The position numbers and the translations under genes were made by a program. Shown piece by piece: positions 26,034 to 34,789 of a stretch of 64,000 nt of DNA. The DNA comes from an uncultured Bacteroidia bacterium (GTDB lineage: Bacteria; Bacteroidota; Bacteroidia; Bacteroidales; Prolixibacteraceae): contig CAIXCY010000079.1 of the NCBI GenBank assembly GCA_903918045.1, forward strand, positions 1-64,000, written 5' to 3'. Position 1 is the first letter of the stretch, and each line of letters opens with the position of its first letter. The notes under the pieces were generated by a model, which ran no database searches, was not told where the DNA came from, and was given only the letters and a program-made list of their open reading frames with translations.

Positions 26034-27380
26034 TTACAGCCTCGCCTTAATCTCCGCGGTCTCTTTCTCGAAACCCGGTTTTTCAAGCAGTGCAAACATA
26101 TTCTTCTTATAGGCTTCAACACCCGGCTGATCAAACGGATTAACATCGAGAATATACCCGCTGATTCCACAGGCAATCTCAAAGAAATAGATCAATTGAC
26201 CCAGGTAATACTCGTTTAATTGAGGGATACTAATCCGGATATTTGGAACACCTCCGTCAACATGGGCAATACTGGTGCCAAGTTCTGCCATTTTATTCAC
26301 ATAGTCAACCCTCTTTCCTGCCAGGAAATTAAGTTTATCAAGGTCTGCCTTATCTTCCGGAACGAGCACTTCGTTATTCACATTTTCGACAGAGAGAACG
26401 GTTTCAAAAAGAATCCGCTCCCCTTCCTGGATATACTGCCCCATTGAATGAAGGTCGCTTGAAAAGTCAACACTTGCCGGAAAGATCCCTTTAAGCTCTT
26501 TTCCTTCACTTTCACCATAAAGTTGTTTCCACCACTCTGCGAAGAAGTGAAGCTTTGGGTTGTAATTGACCATTATCTCTACCTTTTTGCCACTCCTGTA
26601 AAGGGCATTCCGGGCAGCCGCATATTGAGCCGCGATATTTTCCTCAAACGGTACATCGGCTCCGCAGGCAAGCTCCATCGATTTTGCACCGTTAACCAGT
26701 TCGCGGACATTGAATCCGGCTATGGCAATGGCAATCAATCCTACCGGGGTTAGAACCGAATAGCGGCCACCTACGTCATCCGGGATCACAAATGTTTTAT
26801 AACCCTCCTCTTTTGCAAGGGTTTTTAAGGCGCCACGGGATTCATCGGTTATTGCAATAATTCGTTTCCGGGCCTCTTCTACGCCGTATTTATCTTCGAG
26901 ATCCTGTTTCAGAAGTCTGAAAGCCAGGGCAGGTTCTGTGGTTGTACCCGATTTGGAGATAATCGCACAACCCCACTCCTTATTGTCGAGAAGATCGCGT
27001 AATTCGAAAAGGTAATCCTCGCTGATATTCTGACCGGCAAAAAGGACTAACGGGGCTTCAAAGCTCCCCTTAATCTGTGCAAATGAATCTGAAAGGGCAT
27101 CGATTACGGCCTTGCTTCCCAGATAGGAACCTCCAATTCCAATGACAACAAAAACCTCAAGGTGTTTTGATTGCAGTTTTAAGGAGACTTTTTCAACCTC
27201 TTCGAGCAGCGATTCTGAAATTGAAGATGGAAGGTCGACCCATCCCAGGAAATCGTTCCCCTTTCCGCTTTTATCGCGGAGTGCTGAATTTTGTTTTTCG
27301 GCAGCCGCTTTGTAGGCTACAATCTCCTCAGACGGGACAAAACTGTAGACTTTGTCCAGGTGTAATGAAATATTCTTCAT
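26034..27380 (-). CDS. pgi: Glucose-6-phosphate isomerase
   Basis: A 448-aa enzyme of the shorter bacterial class. It shows [18 protein letters not shown], the SIS-domain signature [33 protein letters not shown] and [32 protein letters not shown]. It interconverts glucose-6-phosphate and fructose-6-phosphate in glycolysis and gluconeogenesis. It is the last gene of a lysS-gpsA-pgi operon (11 nt after gpsA) closed by a strong hairpin terminator. Confidence 0.95.
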   Translation of the reverse strand: MKNISLHLDKVYSFVPSEEIVAYKAAAEKQNSALRDKSGKGNDFLGWVDLPSSISESLLEEVEKVSLKLQSKHLEVFVVIGIGGSYLGSKAVIDALSDSFAQIKGSFEAPLVLFAGQNISEDYLFELRDLLDNKEWGCAIISKSGTTTEPALAFRLLKQDLEDKYGVEEARKRIIAITDESRGALKTLAKEEGYKTFVIPDDVGGRYSVLTPVGLIAIAIAGFNVRELVNGAKSMELACGADVPFEENIAAQYAAARNALYRSGKKVEIMVNYNPKLHFFAEWWKQLYGESEGKELKGIFPASVDFSSDLHSMGQYIQEGERILFETVLSVENVNNEVLVPEDKADLDKLNFLAGKRVDYVNKMAELGTSIAHVDGGVPNIRISIPQLNEYYLGQLIYFFEIACGISGYILDVNPFDQPGVEAYKKNMFALLEKPGFEKETAEIKARL

Positions 27381-27391
27381 AAAAAATTGAA

Positions 27392-28396
27392 TTAACGCAA
27401 ATGTTCTGTTAATAACCGGATCTCAATAGCCGGCGAGATATTTTCGTAAATGATATTATAGACCGAATCTGTAATCGGCATATTGATATGGTACTGTAAA
27501 TTAAGTTCTTTAATACATTTGGTGGCATAATATCCTTCGGCAATCATGTCCATTTCGAGCATTGCCGAACGAACGGTATAACCTTTGCCGATCATGGTTC
27601 CAAAAGCGCGGTTGCGCGAAAAGTGAGAATATCCGGTTACCAGAAGGTCACCAAGATATGCCGATGATTTGATATCCCTTGTAATTGGGTGGACCGTATC
27701 GACAAACCGCTTAATTTCCTGAATTGCATTTGACATCAGCACCGCCTGAAAATTATCACCATAACGCAAACTATGAGAAATACCGGCGGCGATAGCCATA
27801 ATATTTTTCAAAACGGCCGAGTACTCGGTTCCCCAGATATCATCCGAGATATGGGTACGGATCGAAGGACCCTCGAGTAACATCGCAAATTGCCTGGCCC
27901 TTTTCACATCGGGGCTCGCGATAGTCAGGTACGAAAGGAGATCGCGGGCAACCTCCTCGGCATGACATGGACCCGCAATAACTCCAAACTGATCAAAAGG
28001 GACGTCATAAAACTCATGAAAGAATTCACCCACGACGAGATTGTCATCCGGAATAATCCCCTTAATTGCAGAAATCACATAACGGTCTCCGATATCTACT
28101 TTGAGGTGGCTCAAAGTATCCTTGAGAAATGCGGAGGGGGTCACAAAGACAAGGATATCCGAGTTTTTGACAATCTCATTAATATCTGAATAAAAATTTA
28201 TACGCGACATCTCAAACTCCACAGAACGCAGGTAGTTGGGATTATGACGAAACTTTTTAAACAGTTCGATATTCTCCTCTTTGCGTATGAACCAATTCAA
28301 TTCAGGTAAGTTATAGATCAGAATCTTGGCCAGCGCAGTGGCCCAACTTCCGCTACCTATTATGCCAACCCTGCTTTTCTCGTTAATTTCAGTCAT
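27392..28396 (-). CDS. gpsA: Glycerol-3-phosphate dehydrogenase [NAD(P)+]
   Basis: A 334-aa cytosolic enzyme. The N-terminal Rossmann motif is [17 protein letters not shown]. Further signatures are [18 protein letters not shown] and [15 protein letters not shown], and [24 protein letters not shown] marks the C-terminal domain. It reduces dihydroxyacetone phosphate to sn-glycerol-3-phosphate for phospholipid synthesis. It sits between lysS (12 nt) and pgi (11 nt), forming an operon that links translation and central metabolism only by genomic tradition, not by pathway. Confidence 0.94.
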   Translation of the reverse strand: MTEINEKSRVGIIGSGSWATALAKILIYNLPELNWFIRKEENIELFKKFRHNPNYLRSVEFEMSRINFYSDINEIVKNSDILVFVTPSAFLKDTLSHLKVDIGDRYVISAIKGIIPDDNLVVGEFFHEFYDVPFDQFGVIAGPCHAEEVARDLLSYLTIASPDVKRARQFAMLLEGPSIRTHISDDIWGTEYSAVLKNIMAIAAGISHSLRYGDNFQAVLMSNAIQEIKRFVDTVHPITRDIKSSAYLGDLLVTGYSHFSRNRAFGTMIGKGYTVRSAMLEMDMIAEGYYATKCIKELNLQYHINMPITDSVYNIIYENISPAIEIRLLTEHLR

Positions 28397-28408
28397 TTTA
28401 GCGACGTA

Positions 28409-30130
28409 TTAATTTAACCAATTTGACACATCGTTTGCCGCCGGATTAGGGAGCCCAAGCTGGTTTTTTTTATTATACCCGCATAAATCGTTGAATAATT
28501 TACCCGGTTTTACCTCTTTAAGCTGTGAAACCCGTTTATACCCCATTTTCATCAATACCTCGACCCATTCATAAGGAATTCCAAGCTCGATATATTTTTC
28601 GGCTGGATCCTCTTCTGCCCTTTTTTCAGGTTTCATCTGCGGAAAGAGCAGGACATCCTGGATTGACACCGAGTTGGTCATAAGCATTGTAAGCCTGTCT
28701 ATTCCGATTCCCATTCCGGAAGTAGGTGGCATGCCGTATTCGAGCGCCCGTACAAAATCCATATCGATAAACATTGCTTCATTATCCCCCTTTTCTGAGA
28801 GACGGAGCTGCTCCTGAAAACGATCAAGCTGATCGATCGGATCATTCAGCTCAGAATAAGCGTTACATAACTCTTTGCCGTTTACCATCAGCTCAAACCT
28901 TTCGGTAAGATCCGGATTATCACGGTGCTTCTTGCACAGCGGTGACATCTCAACAGGATAATCGGTGATAAAAGTGGGTTGTATATAATGACCTTCGCAT
29001 TTCTCACCAAAGATCTCATCTATTAATTTTCCTTTTCCCATGGTGTTGTCATACTCAACACCCGTTTTTTTACACACTTCACGCAAACCATCTTCATCCA
29101 TTCCCGAAATATCGAAGCCCGTATGTTCTTTTATCGAATCGAACATCGTGATCCGTTTAAAAGGGCGCTTAAAATCAATTTCCTTCTCCCCAACAGTAAC
29201 ACTGGTTTTGCCATGAAGTGCCAGAGCGACGCGCTCGATCATCTCCTCGGTAAAATCCATCATCCAGTTATAGTCCTTGTAAGCGACGTAGATCTCCATA
29301 ACTGTAAATTCAGGATTGTGGGTGCGGTCCATCCCCTCGTTCCTAAAATCCTTCGAAAATTCGTAGACTCCCTCAAATCCTCCAACGATCAATCGTTTCA
29401 AATACAATTCGTTTGCAACCCTGAGATAGAGCGGCATATTGAGTGCATTATGATGAGTTATGAATGGGCGGGCGGAAGCGCCACCCGGAATAGGTTGTAA
29501 AATAGGTGTTTCAACTTCAATATATCCGCGCTCGTTGAATAATTCGCGCATCTGATTAATGATTTTGGTCCGTTTCAGAAAAACCTCCTTAACATGCGGA
29601 TTAACAATCAGATCGAGATAGCGCTGACGATATCGCTGTTCAGGATCAGTGAAAGCATCAAAAGTCTTTCCGTCCTTCTCCTTAACCACAGGGAGCGGTT
29701 TAATCGACTTGCTTAGTAAAACAAATTCCCGCACATGAATCGTAGTTTCACCCATCTGGGTAACAAAAACATACCCCATTACGCCAATGATATCACCAAT
29801 ATCCAGGAGTTTTTTAAACACCTCATTGTAAAGGGTTTTATCCTCCCCAGGGCAGATCTCGTCACGGCTTATATAGATCTGAATCCGGCCTGTTTCATCC
29901 TGAAGTTCACCGAACGACACCTTGCCCATGATACGCTGACTCATCAATCTTCCGGCAAATACGACCTCCTGAAGATTAGGGATTTCTGGATTGAAAGTAG
30001 TTAGTATCTGGTTAGCGTTAGTATTGATTTTAAACTCATTCGCCGGGTAAGGATTGATCCCGAGATCACGCAGCTTCTGCAAAGAACCGCGCCGGATCAA
30101 TTCCTGTTCGCTTAAATCTATATTGCTCAT
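28409..30130 (-). CDS. lysS: Lysyl-tRNA synthetase (class II)
   Basis: A 573-aa enzyme. It has an OB-fold anticodon-binding domain (about 55-150: VVFAGRLMSQRIMGKVSFGELQD) and a class II catalytic core with motif 2 FRNEGMDRTHNPEFTVMEIYVAY and motif 3 GMGIGIDRLTMLM. The C-terminal about 65 residues beyond the core (KYIELGIPYEWVEVLMKMGY...) form a small helical extension seen in Bacteroidota LysS and absent from E. coli. It charges tRNA-Lys. It is first gene of the lysS-gpsA-pgi operon, with a TACCTTTG -7 element 38 nt upstream. Confidence 0.95.
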   Translation of the reverse strand: MSNIDLSEQELIRRGSLQKLRDLGINPYPANEFKINTNANQILTTFNPEIPNLQEVVFAGRLMSQRIMGKVSFGELQDETGRIQIYISRDEICPGEDKTLYNEVFKKLLDIGDIIGVMGYVFVTQMGETTIHVREFVLLSKSIKPLPVVKEKDGKTFDAFTDPEQRYRQRYLDLIVNPHVKEVFLKRTKIINQMRELFNERGYIEVETPILQPIPGGASARPFITHHNALNMPLYLRVANELYLKRLIVGGFEGVYEFSKDFRNEGMDRTHNPEFTVMEIYVAYKDYNWMMDFTEEMIERVALALHGKTSVTVGEKEIDFKRPFKRITMFDSIKEHTGFDISGMDEDGLREVCKKTGVEYDNTMGKGKLIDEIFGEKCEGHYIQPTFITDYPVEMSPLCKKHRDNPDLTERFELMVNGKELCNAYSELNDPIDQLDRFQEQLRLSEKGDNEAMFIDMDFVRALEYGMPPTSGMGIGIDRLTMLMTNSVSIQDVLLFPQMKPEKRAEEDPAEKYIELGIPYEWVEVLMKMGYKRVSQLKEVKPGKLFNDLCGYNKKNQLGLPNPAANDVSNWLN

Positions 30131-30167
30131 TTTAAATGTTTACCTTCAGTTATTCGAAAAATATGTG

Positions 30168-30175
30168 CAAAGGTA
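30168..30175 (-). promoter_or_regulatory. -7 element TACCTTTG of the lysS operon
   Basis: On the minus strand TACCTTTGCA (30166-30175) is a close match to the Bacteroidota -7 consensus. A -33 box is not clear. Confidence 0.6.
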
Positions 30176-30188
30176 CAAAAAGTTATCC

Positions 30189-30219
30189 TTTTGGAAATAG
30201 CTACTTTTTAGTATATTTG
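30189..30219 (+). promoter_or_regulatory. Bacteroidota promoter of recJ (TTTTG - 18 nt - TATATTTG)
   Basis: TTTTG at 30189-30193 and TATATTTG at 30212-30219 are spaced 18 nt, close to the -33/-7 arrangement of Bacteroidota primary-sigma promoters. The recJ start codon is 41 nt downstream. Confidence 0.7.
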
Positions 30220-30260
30220 AGGAAAATATTTAGATTGTTAGCCTCAATTAAGAAGTAAGT

Positions 30261-31994
30261 ATGCAAAAATCGTGGAAAGTAAAGAAACCTGCTGATAACA
30301 ACGACCTTAAACATTTGTCTGCAGCGTTAAATATAGATATAGCGATTGCTAACTTACTTATCCAACGTGGAATAAAGACGTTTGCAGAGGCCCGTTCTTT
30401 TTTCCGTCCCAAGTTATCTGACCTTCACGATCCCTTTCTGATGAAAGATATGGATAAGGCTGTAGCCCGTATTAAACAGGCTATTGACAATGATGAGAAG
30501 GTGATGGTTTATGGGGATTATGATGTTGACGGCACCACTTCGGTCGCATTAATGTACTCTTTTCTAAGAAGCCGGCTAACCAATATAGATTATTATATCC
30601 CGGATCGCTATATGGAAGGTTACGGAATATCCCGAATCAGTATCGACTACGCAGCTCAAAACAGCTTTTCACTGGTAATTGTTTTGGATTGTGGAATTAA
30701 GGCAAATGACAAAATTAGTTATGCCAAAGAGCTGGGCATCGATTTTATCATTTGTGATCACCACAATCCTGACGCAATCGTTCCGGATGCTGTGGCTGTT
30801 CTCGATCCAAAACAGCCCGACTGCAACTATCCATACAAGGAACTTTCGGGTTGCGGAGTTGGTTTCAAACTCATACAGGCTTATTGTATCAATCAGGGAA
30901 TTCCCGAAGAAGTTGCTATGGAATTACTTGATTTAGTAGTCGTTAGTATTGCCTCTGACATTGTTCCGTTAACTGGAGAGAACCGTGTTTTAGCCTATTA
31001 TGGTCTGCAAAAGCTAAATTCAAACCCATCCATCGGACTAAAAACGATCATCAAATATGCCGGGATGGTCGGCGAATTTAAAATCAACGATATCGTCTTT
31101 AAGATCGGCCCGCGGTTAAATGCTTCAGGAAGGATTGAGCATGGTAAAAAATCGGTGGCCATCCTCCTTGCCAAAGATGCCAAAGAGCTTGAGGACCTGG
31201 GTATTGAAATTAATTCCTACAATGAAATCCGAAAAACATTGGACCGGGAAATTACGCAGGAGGCTTTGGACATTATTGAGAAAAGTGAATTTTACGAAGG
31301 GAGGGTCAGTACCGTTATTTATAACCGTGACTGGCACAAAGGGGTTGTCGGGATCGTAGCTTCGAGATTAACCGAGCATTATTACCGGCCAACCGTGGTA
31401 CTCACCGAGTCGAATGGCCTTGCTACAGGATCGGCAAGATCAGTAGCCGAATTTGATTTATATGAAGCGATCAGCGCTTGTTCCGATCTGCTTGAGTCCT
31501 ATGGAGGTCATATGTATGCTGCCGGTCTTTCGATGAAGCTGGAGAATGTCGCCGAATTTTCGCGCCGCTTTGAACAGGTTGTGAGGGATACAATTTCAAA
31601 AGAACAGCAAAAGCAGACGATCGAAATTGACGCAAAAATCTCTTTATCAGATCTTTCCCCTAAATTCCTTAAACTCCTGAATCAATTTGAACCTTACGGA
31701 CCACATAATATGATGCCGGTTTTCCTTACCGAGAATGTTATGGATTACGGAACAAGCCGGCTGGTAGGAAAAAACAATGAGCATCTGAAACTCGATCTAA
31801 TGGAGGCCAACCGCTCATCAGCCGTGTTTTCGGGGATTGCCTTTTCACAATCGGACCATCTTGATGTGATCAAACGCTCATTACCTTTCGATATTTGTTA
31901 TTCCGTAACTGAAAATGAATACCGTGGTAAAACCTATATGCAGCTGAATGTGAGAGATATTCAATACCGGCATGAGGATAATGAGAATTCTTAA
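30261..31994 (+). CDS. recJ: Single-stranded-DNA 5'-3' exonuclease RecJ
   Basis: A 577-aa nuclease with the DHH domain motifs VYGDYDVDGTTSVALM, LDCGIKAN and ICDHHNPD, then GPRLNASGRIEHG. A DHHA1 domain follows with GGHMYAAGLSMK, and a C-terminal OB-fold (about 450-575). The metal-binding Asp/His set looks complete. RecJ degrades 5' ssDNA in recombination and mismatch/base-excision repair. Its end overlaps the following Nudix gene by 23 nt. Confidence 0.94.
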   Translation: MQKSWKVKKPADNNDLKHLSAALNIDIAIANLLIQRGIKTFAEARSFFRPKLSDLHDPFLMKDMDKAVARIKQAIDNDEKVMVYGDYDVDGTTSVALMYSFLRSRLTNIDYYIPDRYMEGYGISRISIDYAAQNSFSLVIVLDCGIKANDKISYAKELGIDFIICDHHNPDAIVPDAVAVLDPKQPDCNYPYKELSGCGVGFKLIQAYCINQGIPEEVAMELLDLVVVSIASDIVPLTGENRVLAYYGLQKLNSNPSIGLKTIIKYAGMVGEFKINDIVFKIGPRLNASGRIEHGKKSVAILLAKDAKELEDLGIEINSYNEIRKTLDREITQEALDIIEKSEFYEGRVSTVIYNRDWHKGVVGIVASRLTEHYYRPTVVLTESNGLATGSARSVAEFDLYEAISACSDLLESYGGHMYAAGLSMKLENVAEFSRRFEQVVRDTISKEQQKQTIEIDAKISLSDLSPKFLKLLNQFEPYGPHNMMPVFLTENVMDYGTSRLVGKNNEHLKLDLMEANRSSAVFSGIAFSQSDHLDVIKRSLPFDICYSVTENEYRGKTYMQLNVRDIQYRHEDNENS

Positions 31995-32625
31995 AAACAG
32001 CTTAAAAGAGGCGCTTCAGAAAACACTGCCGGGGGAGGATGCCCATCGCCTGATGCTTCCTGTTGGTCGCGAACTCTACCCTGAAGCGGGTAAACAAAAT
32101 ATCATTCAGAGTAGTGTCCTAATTATCCTTTTCCCTTTAGATGATGGTTCAATACAGACCTGTTTAATCAGGCGACCTGCCGGGATGAGAAACCACGGCG
32201 GACAAATTGCATTTCCCGGCGGACGATTTGAACCAACAGATCAAAATTTGATTCAGACGGCGCTTCGTGAGTCTTTCGAAGAGGTGGGGGTCTGCTCCGA
32301 CCAACTTGAGATAATCGGAGCCCTCACCCCAATCTATGTTCAGGTCAGTAATTTCACTATTAATCCTTTCATTGGCTGGTGCCATACCCGGCCCAACTTT
32401 AAAATCGAGGAAAGTGAAGTTGATGAGTTGCTTATTGTTCCAATTGAAAAATTGTTGCATCCTAAAACATTCCGGACCAAAGAGGTGATCACGTTGCGTG
32501 GGAATTTTAATGTACCCGGATACGATATCGATTCAATCTTTATCTGGGGTGCTACGGCTATGATTCTCTCTGAATTCAATCAGATTTACCGCTCAGTAAC
32601 CTCCGGGGAGGTTACTAAAGCCTAA
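31972..32625 (+). CDS. Nudix hydrolase, CoA-pyrophosphatase type (NudL-like)
   Basis: A 217-aa protein. The Nudix box GGRFEPTDQNLIQTALRESFEEVGV is preceded by LIRRPAGMRNHGGQIAFPGG, the UPF0035 signature that marks coenzyme A diphosphatases. These split CoA into 4'-phosphopantetheine and adenosine 3',5'-bisphosphate. The start ATG lies inside recJ (23-nt overlap); a second ATG three codons in is possible. A 10-bp palindrome near its 3' end (32595-32616) lacks a T-tract, so no convincing terminator separates it from the convergent porin gene. Confidence 0.87.
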   Translation: MRIMRILKNSLKEALQKTLPGEDAHRLMLPVGRELYPEAGKQNIIQSSVLIILFPLDDGSIQTCLIRRPAGMRNHGGQIAFPGGRFEPTDQNLIQTALRESFEEVGVCSDQLEIIGALTPIYVQVSNFTINPFIGWCHTRPNFKIEESEVDELLIVPIEKLLHPKTFRTKEVITLRGNFNVPGYDIDSIFIWGATAMILSEFNQIYRSVTSGEVTKA

Positions 32626-32635
32626 ATCCGTGGGT

Positions 32636-34705
32636 CTAGTTATAAAATGTCCACGACAATCCAAATGAAAGAGTTGAGATCTGTTCAGCATAACCTGGAG
32701 TGGTATAATAGCCTTTCCTGTTGATCTTTGTACCCAGATTTGTGTACTTCACATAAAAGCGCGTCCTTTTTAATTTGAGGTTGACAAAGAGATCCAGCCA
32801 TGGAAAATTTCCAATCTTTTCAGTGTGCTGCACATAAAACATCCCCAGTGCCGGACTATAATAATCGGCATAATAACCAGTATCATAACGCAAATCGAAA
32901 CCTATTTGGGTAGCAAGAACTCTTGCAACGTTCCCTGCCAAAAAGACCGTATTCCGGGTTGATACTTCAGGAATATGGATAAATTTATCGGTTGTGGATT
33001 TCTGATACATCACCGAATTCTGAAGGTTCAGGGGACCGAATTTAAAATCTTTTCGTACAAAAATCTGAGCCACTGAAAACTCTGAGGTTGCCTGCGCGGG
33101 TAGCGAGGCTTCATTCCAATACATAAACCGGCTGACAATGGAGTATTTAAATCCGAATTTTAACCTTCTGTATGGTCTGTCATAGGCAGCTCCGACCATT
33201 AACTCGTAGGTCTTATTGAAATTATTCTCCCAGGTAAAGTGGTTGGAGTAATAATGGTTATAAAAATAGTCGGGGCTCGTATTGGTCATCCGACCGTTGA
33301 GCCGGACAAATGAGGTGTCTTTCGAGGTTCTGATTGGTTTATCGATATTTCCGGAGAGATCAAAATCCCCTGCCCGATATCCCTGAATATAATACCTTCC
33401 GGAACCATTCCAGTTCAGGAATTTGGCGCTTGACTGGAAGATTGAACCACCTACAAAGGTGTTTGAGAGGCTTTTCGATTGGGTAAGCCCCAAAGGAGGC
33501 ATCATAAGACCCGGCGTATAAATTAACGCCTCCCGGGGATAATAGAGACTGATTAAATCATTTCCGATATAGGCCTGTTTTCCAAACGTATATTTTCGGT
33601 CCGGCGCCTCCACCCCTTTGAGGTAAAACAAATTTGTAATTCGCTTCATCCCGGTTTTATCCTGGGTTGCAGGCATTGCAACGGTCCCGGTTTGTGAATT
33701 GATATAGGGTTGATGGGCGGTTCCATAAAAATAAACCCTTCCTCTGGAATCTGTAAAGTCAAAATATGGATTTGGCTCAACCTCATGAAAATAGCGTGAA
33801 TTATCTGTAAATTCAAGTGTGTGCATGATTGTAAACCGGGGGATGAACTTTTGAAATTCTTCATCTTTCTCTTTCACCTTGATCCACTTGCCAAACTTAT
33901 ACTGATGGGCTATAACCCCAAAAGTATTATTCGTCTCTGCGCCAGTGCCGTTGAACCAGACCGGGATATTTTCAGGTTTCAGATCCGGATTTTGAATATC
34001 AGTTGGCATTAATAACCCCCCGTTTTCCTGATTGGTCGATTTATTCTTTCCAATAATAAACCACAAATCGTAGCGATCGACATTATAACTGGCAAAGAGA
34101 TTGAGCGAATTATCCTTTGCCTCCTGGGTAAGGTATTTCCCTTGAGAAGCTATTGAATTAAACGAGAATCCAAAATTTAATGACGGGTTGATATTTTGTG
34201 TCTGAAAGACATGTAACCAGGACTCCCCCTTTGGTTTGTTATTAAACCATTGACCATATTCGAGTAGTGTAAACGGCTTTGTGGTATTGTAGAAGTGAAT
34301 ATCCTTCGGAAATACTGAATAATCTTTATAATTGCGAAGGAATAAGAACTCATTTGAATCGAATGATCGTTGGAAGTAATCGTTGCTTTGTGTTGAGCTC
34401 CCCAGATTTCCGAGAGTCTGAGCTGAAATTGAGTGCTTTAATGCCGGATTATAGGTCTGAAAATCTGCAAACACAGTATCCAGCCGGCTATCCTTTAGCC
34501 GTGAATAACCGTCCTGTAATTGAAATACCTTCATTTTAAATACAACTGTATCCTTCGGAGCGGAGGATTTTCCCTTCCCCTTACCTCCCTGGCTCCGGGA
34601 TTGCCCCGAAGAACTACCACCTCCATAATTACGATTTTGAGCAGTGGTTAAACCATAGGCAAACAGCAGCGCAACAAGAGTTATAAATTTCAACTGAATA
34701 CTCAT
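32636..34705 (-). CDS. Putative outer-membrane porin (Porin_10 type)
   Basis: About 689 aa. A signal peptide (FITLVALLFAYGLTTAQ) is followed by a Gly/Ser/Arg/Lys-rich linker (NRNYGGGSSSGQSRSQGG) and a long region of alternating beta-strands with aromatic girdles ending in FGLSWTFYN, typical of an outer-membrane barrel and of the Bacteroidota 'putative porin' family. Substrate unknown. The start chosen is the ATG at 34705 (MSIQ). The upstream in-frame TTG at 34714 overlaps a perfect TATCTTTG -7 element, so it is very unlikely to be translated. Confidence 0.83.
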   Translation of the reverse strand: MSIQLKFITLVALLFAYGLTTAQNRNYGGGSSSGQSRSQGGKGKGKSSAPKDTVVFKMKVFQLQDGYSRLKDSRLDTVFADFQTYNPALKHSISAQTLGNLGSSTQSNDYFQRSFDSNEFLFLRNYKDYSVFPKDIHFYNTTKPFTLLEYGQWFNNKPKGESWLHVFQTQNINPSLNFGFSFNSIASQGKYLTQEAKDNSLNLFASYNVDRYDLWFIIGKNKSTNQENGGLLMPTDIQNPDLKPENIPVWFNGTGAETNNTFGVIAHQYKFGKWIKVKEKDEEFQKFIPRFTIMHTLEFTDNSRYFHEVEPNPYFDFTDSRGRVYFYGTAHQPYINSQTGTVAMPATQDKTGMKRITNLFYLKGVEAPDRKYTFGKQAYIGNDLISLYYPREALIYTPGLMMPPLGLTQSKSLSNTFVGGSIFQSSAKFLNWNGSGRYYIQGYRAGDFDLSGNIDKPIRTSKDTSFVRLNGRMTNTSPDYFYNHYYSNHFTWENNFNKTYELMVGAAYDRPYRRLKFGFKYSIVSRFMYWNEASLPAQATSEFSVAQIFVRKDFKFGPLNLQNSVMYQKSTTDKFIHIPEVSTRNTVFLAGNVARVLATQIGFDLRYDTGYYADYYSPALGMFYVQHTEKIGNFPWLDLFVNLKLKRTRFYVKYTNLGTKINRKGYYTTPGYAEQISTLSFGLSWTFYN

Positions 34706-34711
34706 AGGGGG

Positions 34712-34719
34712 CAAAGATA
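34712..34719 (-). promoter_or_regulatory. -7 element TATCTTTG immediately before the porin start
   Basis: On the minus strand TATCTTTG occupies 34712-34719 and the porin ATG is at 34703-34705. With a transcription start about 5-8 nt downstream of the -7 box, the mRNA would have almost no 5' leader. Confidence 0.6.
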
Positions 34720-34789
34720 GAAATTTCCTGCAACATGGAATAGGGGGGAATTAACGGAATAACTTCTAAAAGACGTTAATTTTACGCTC

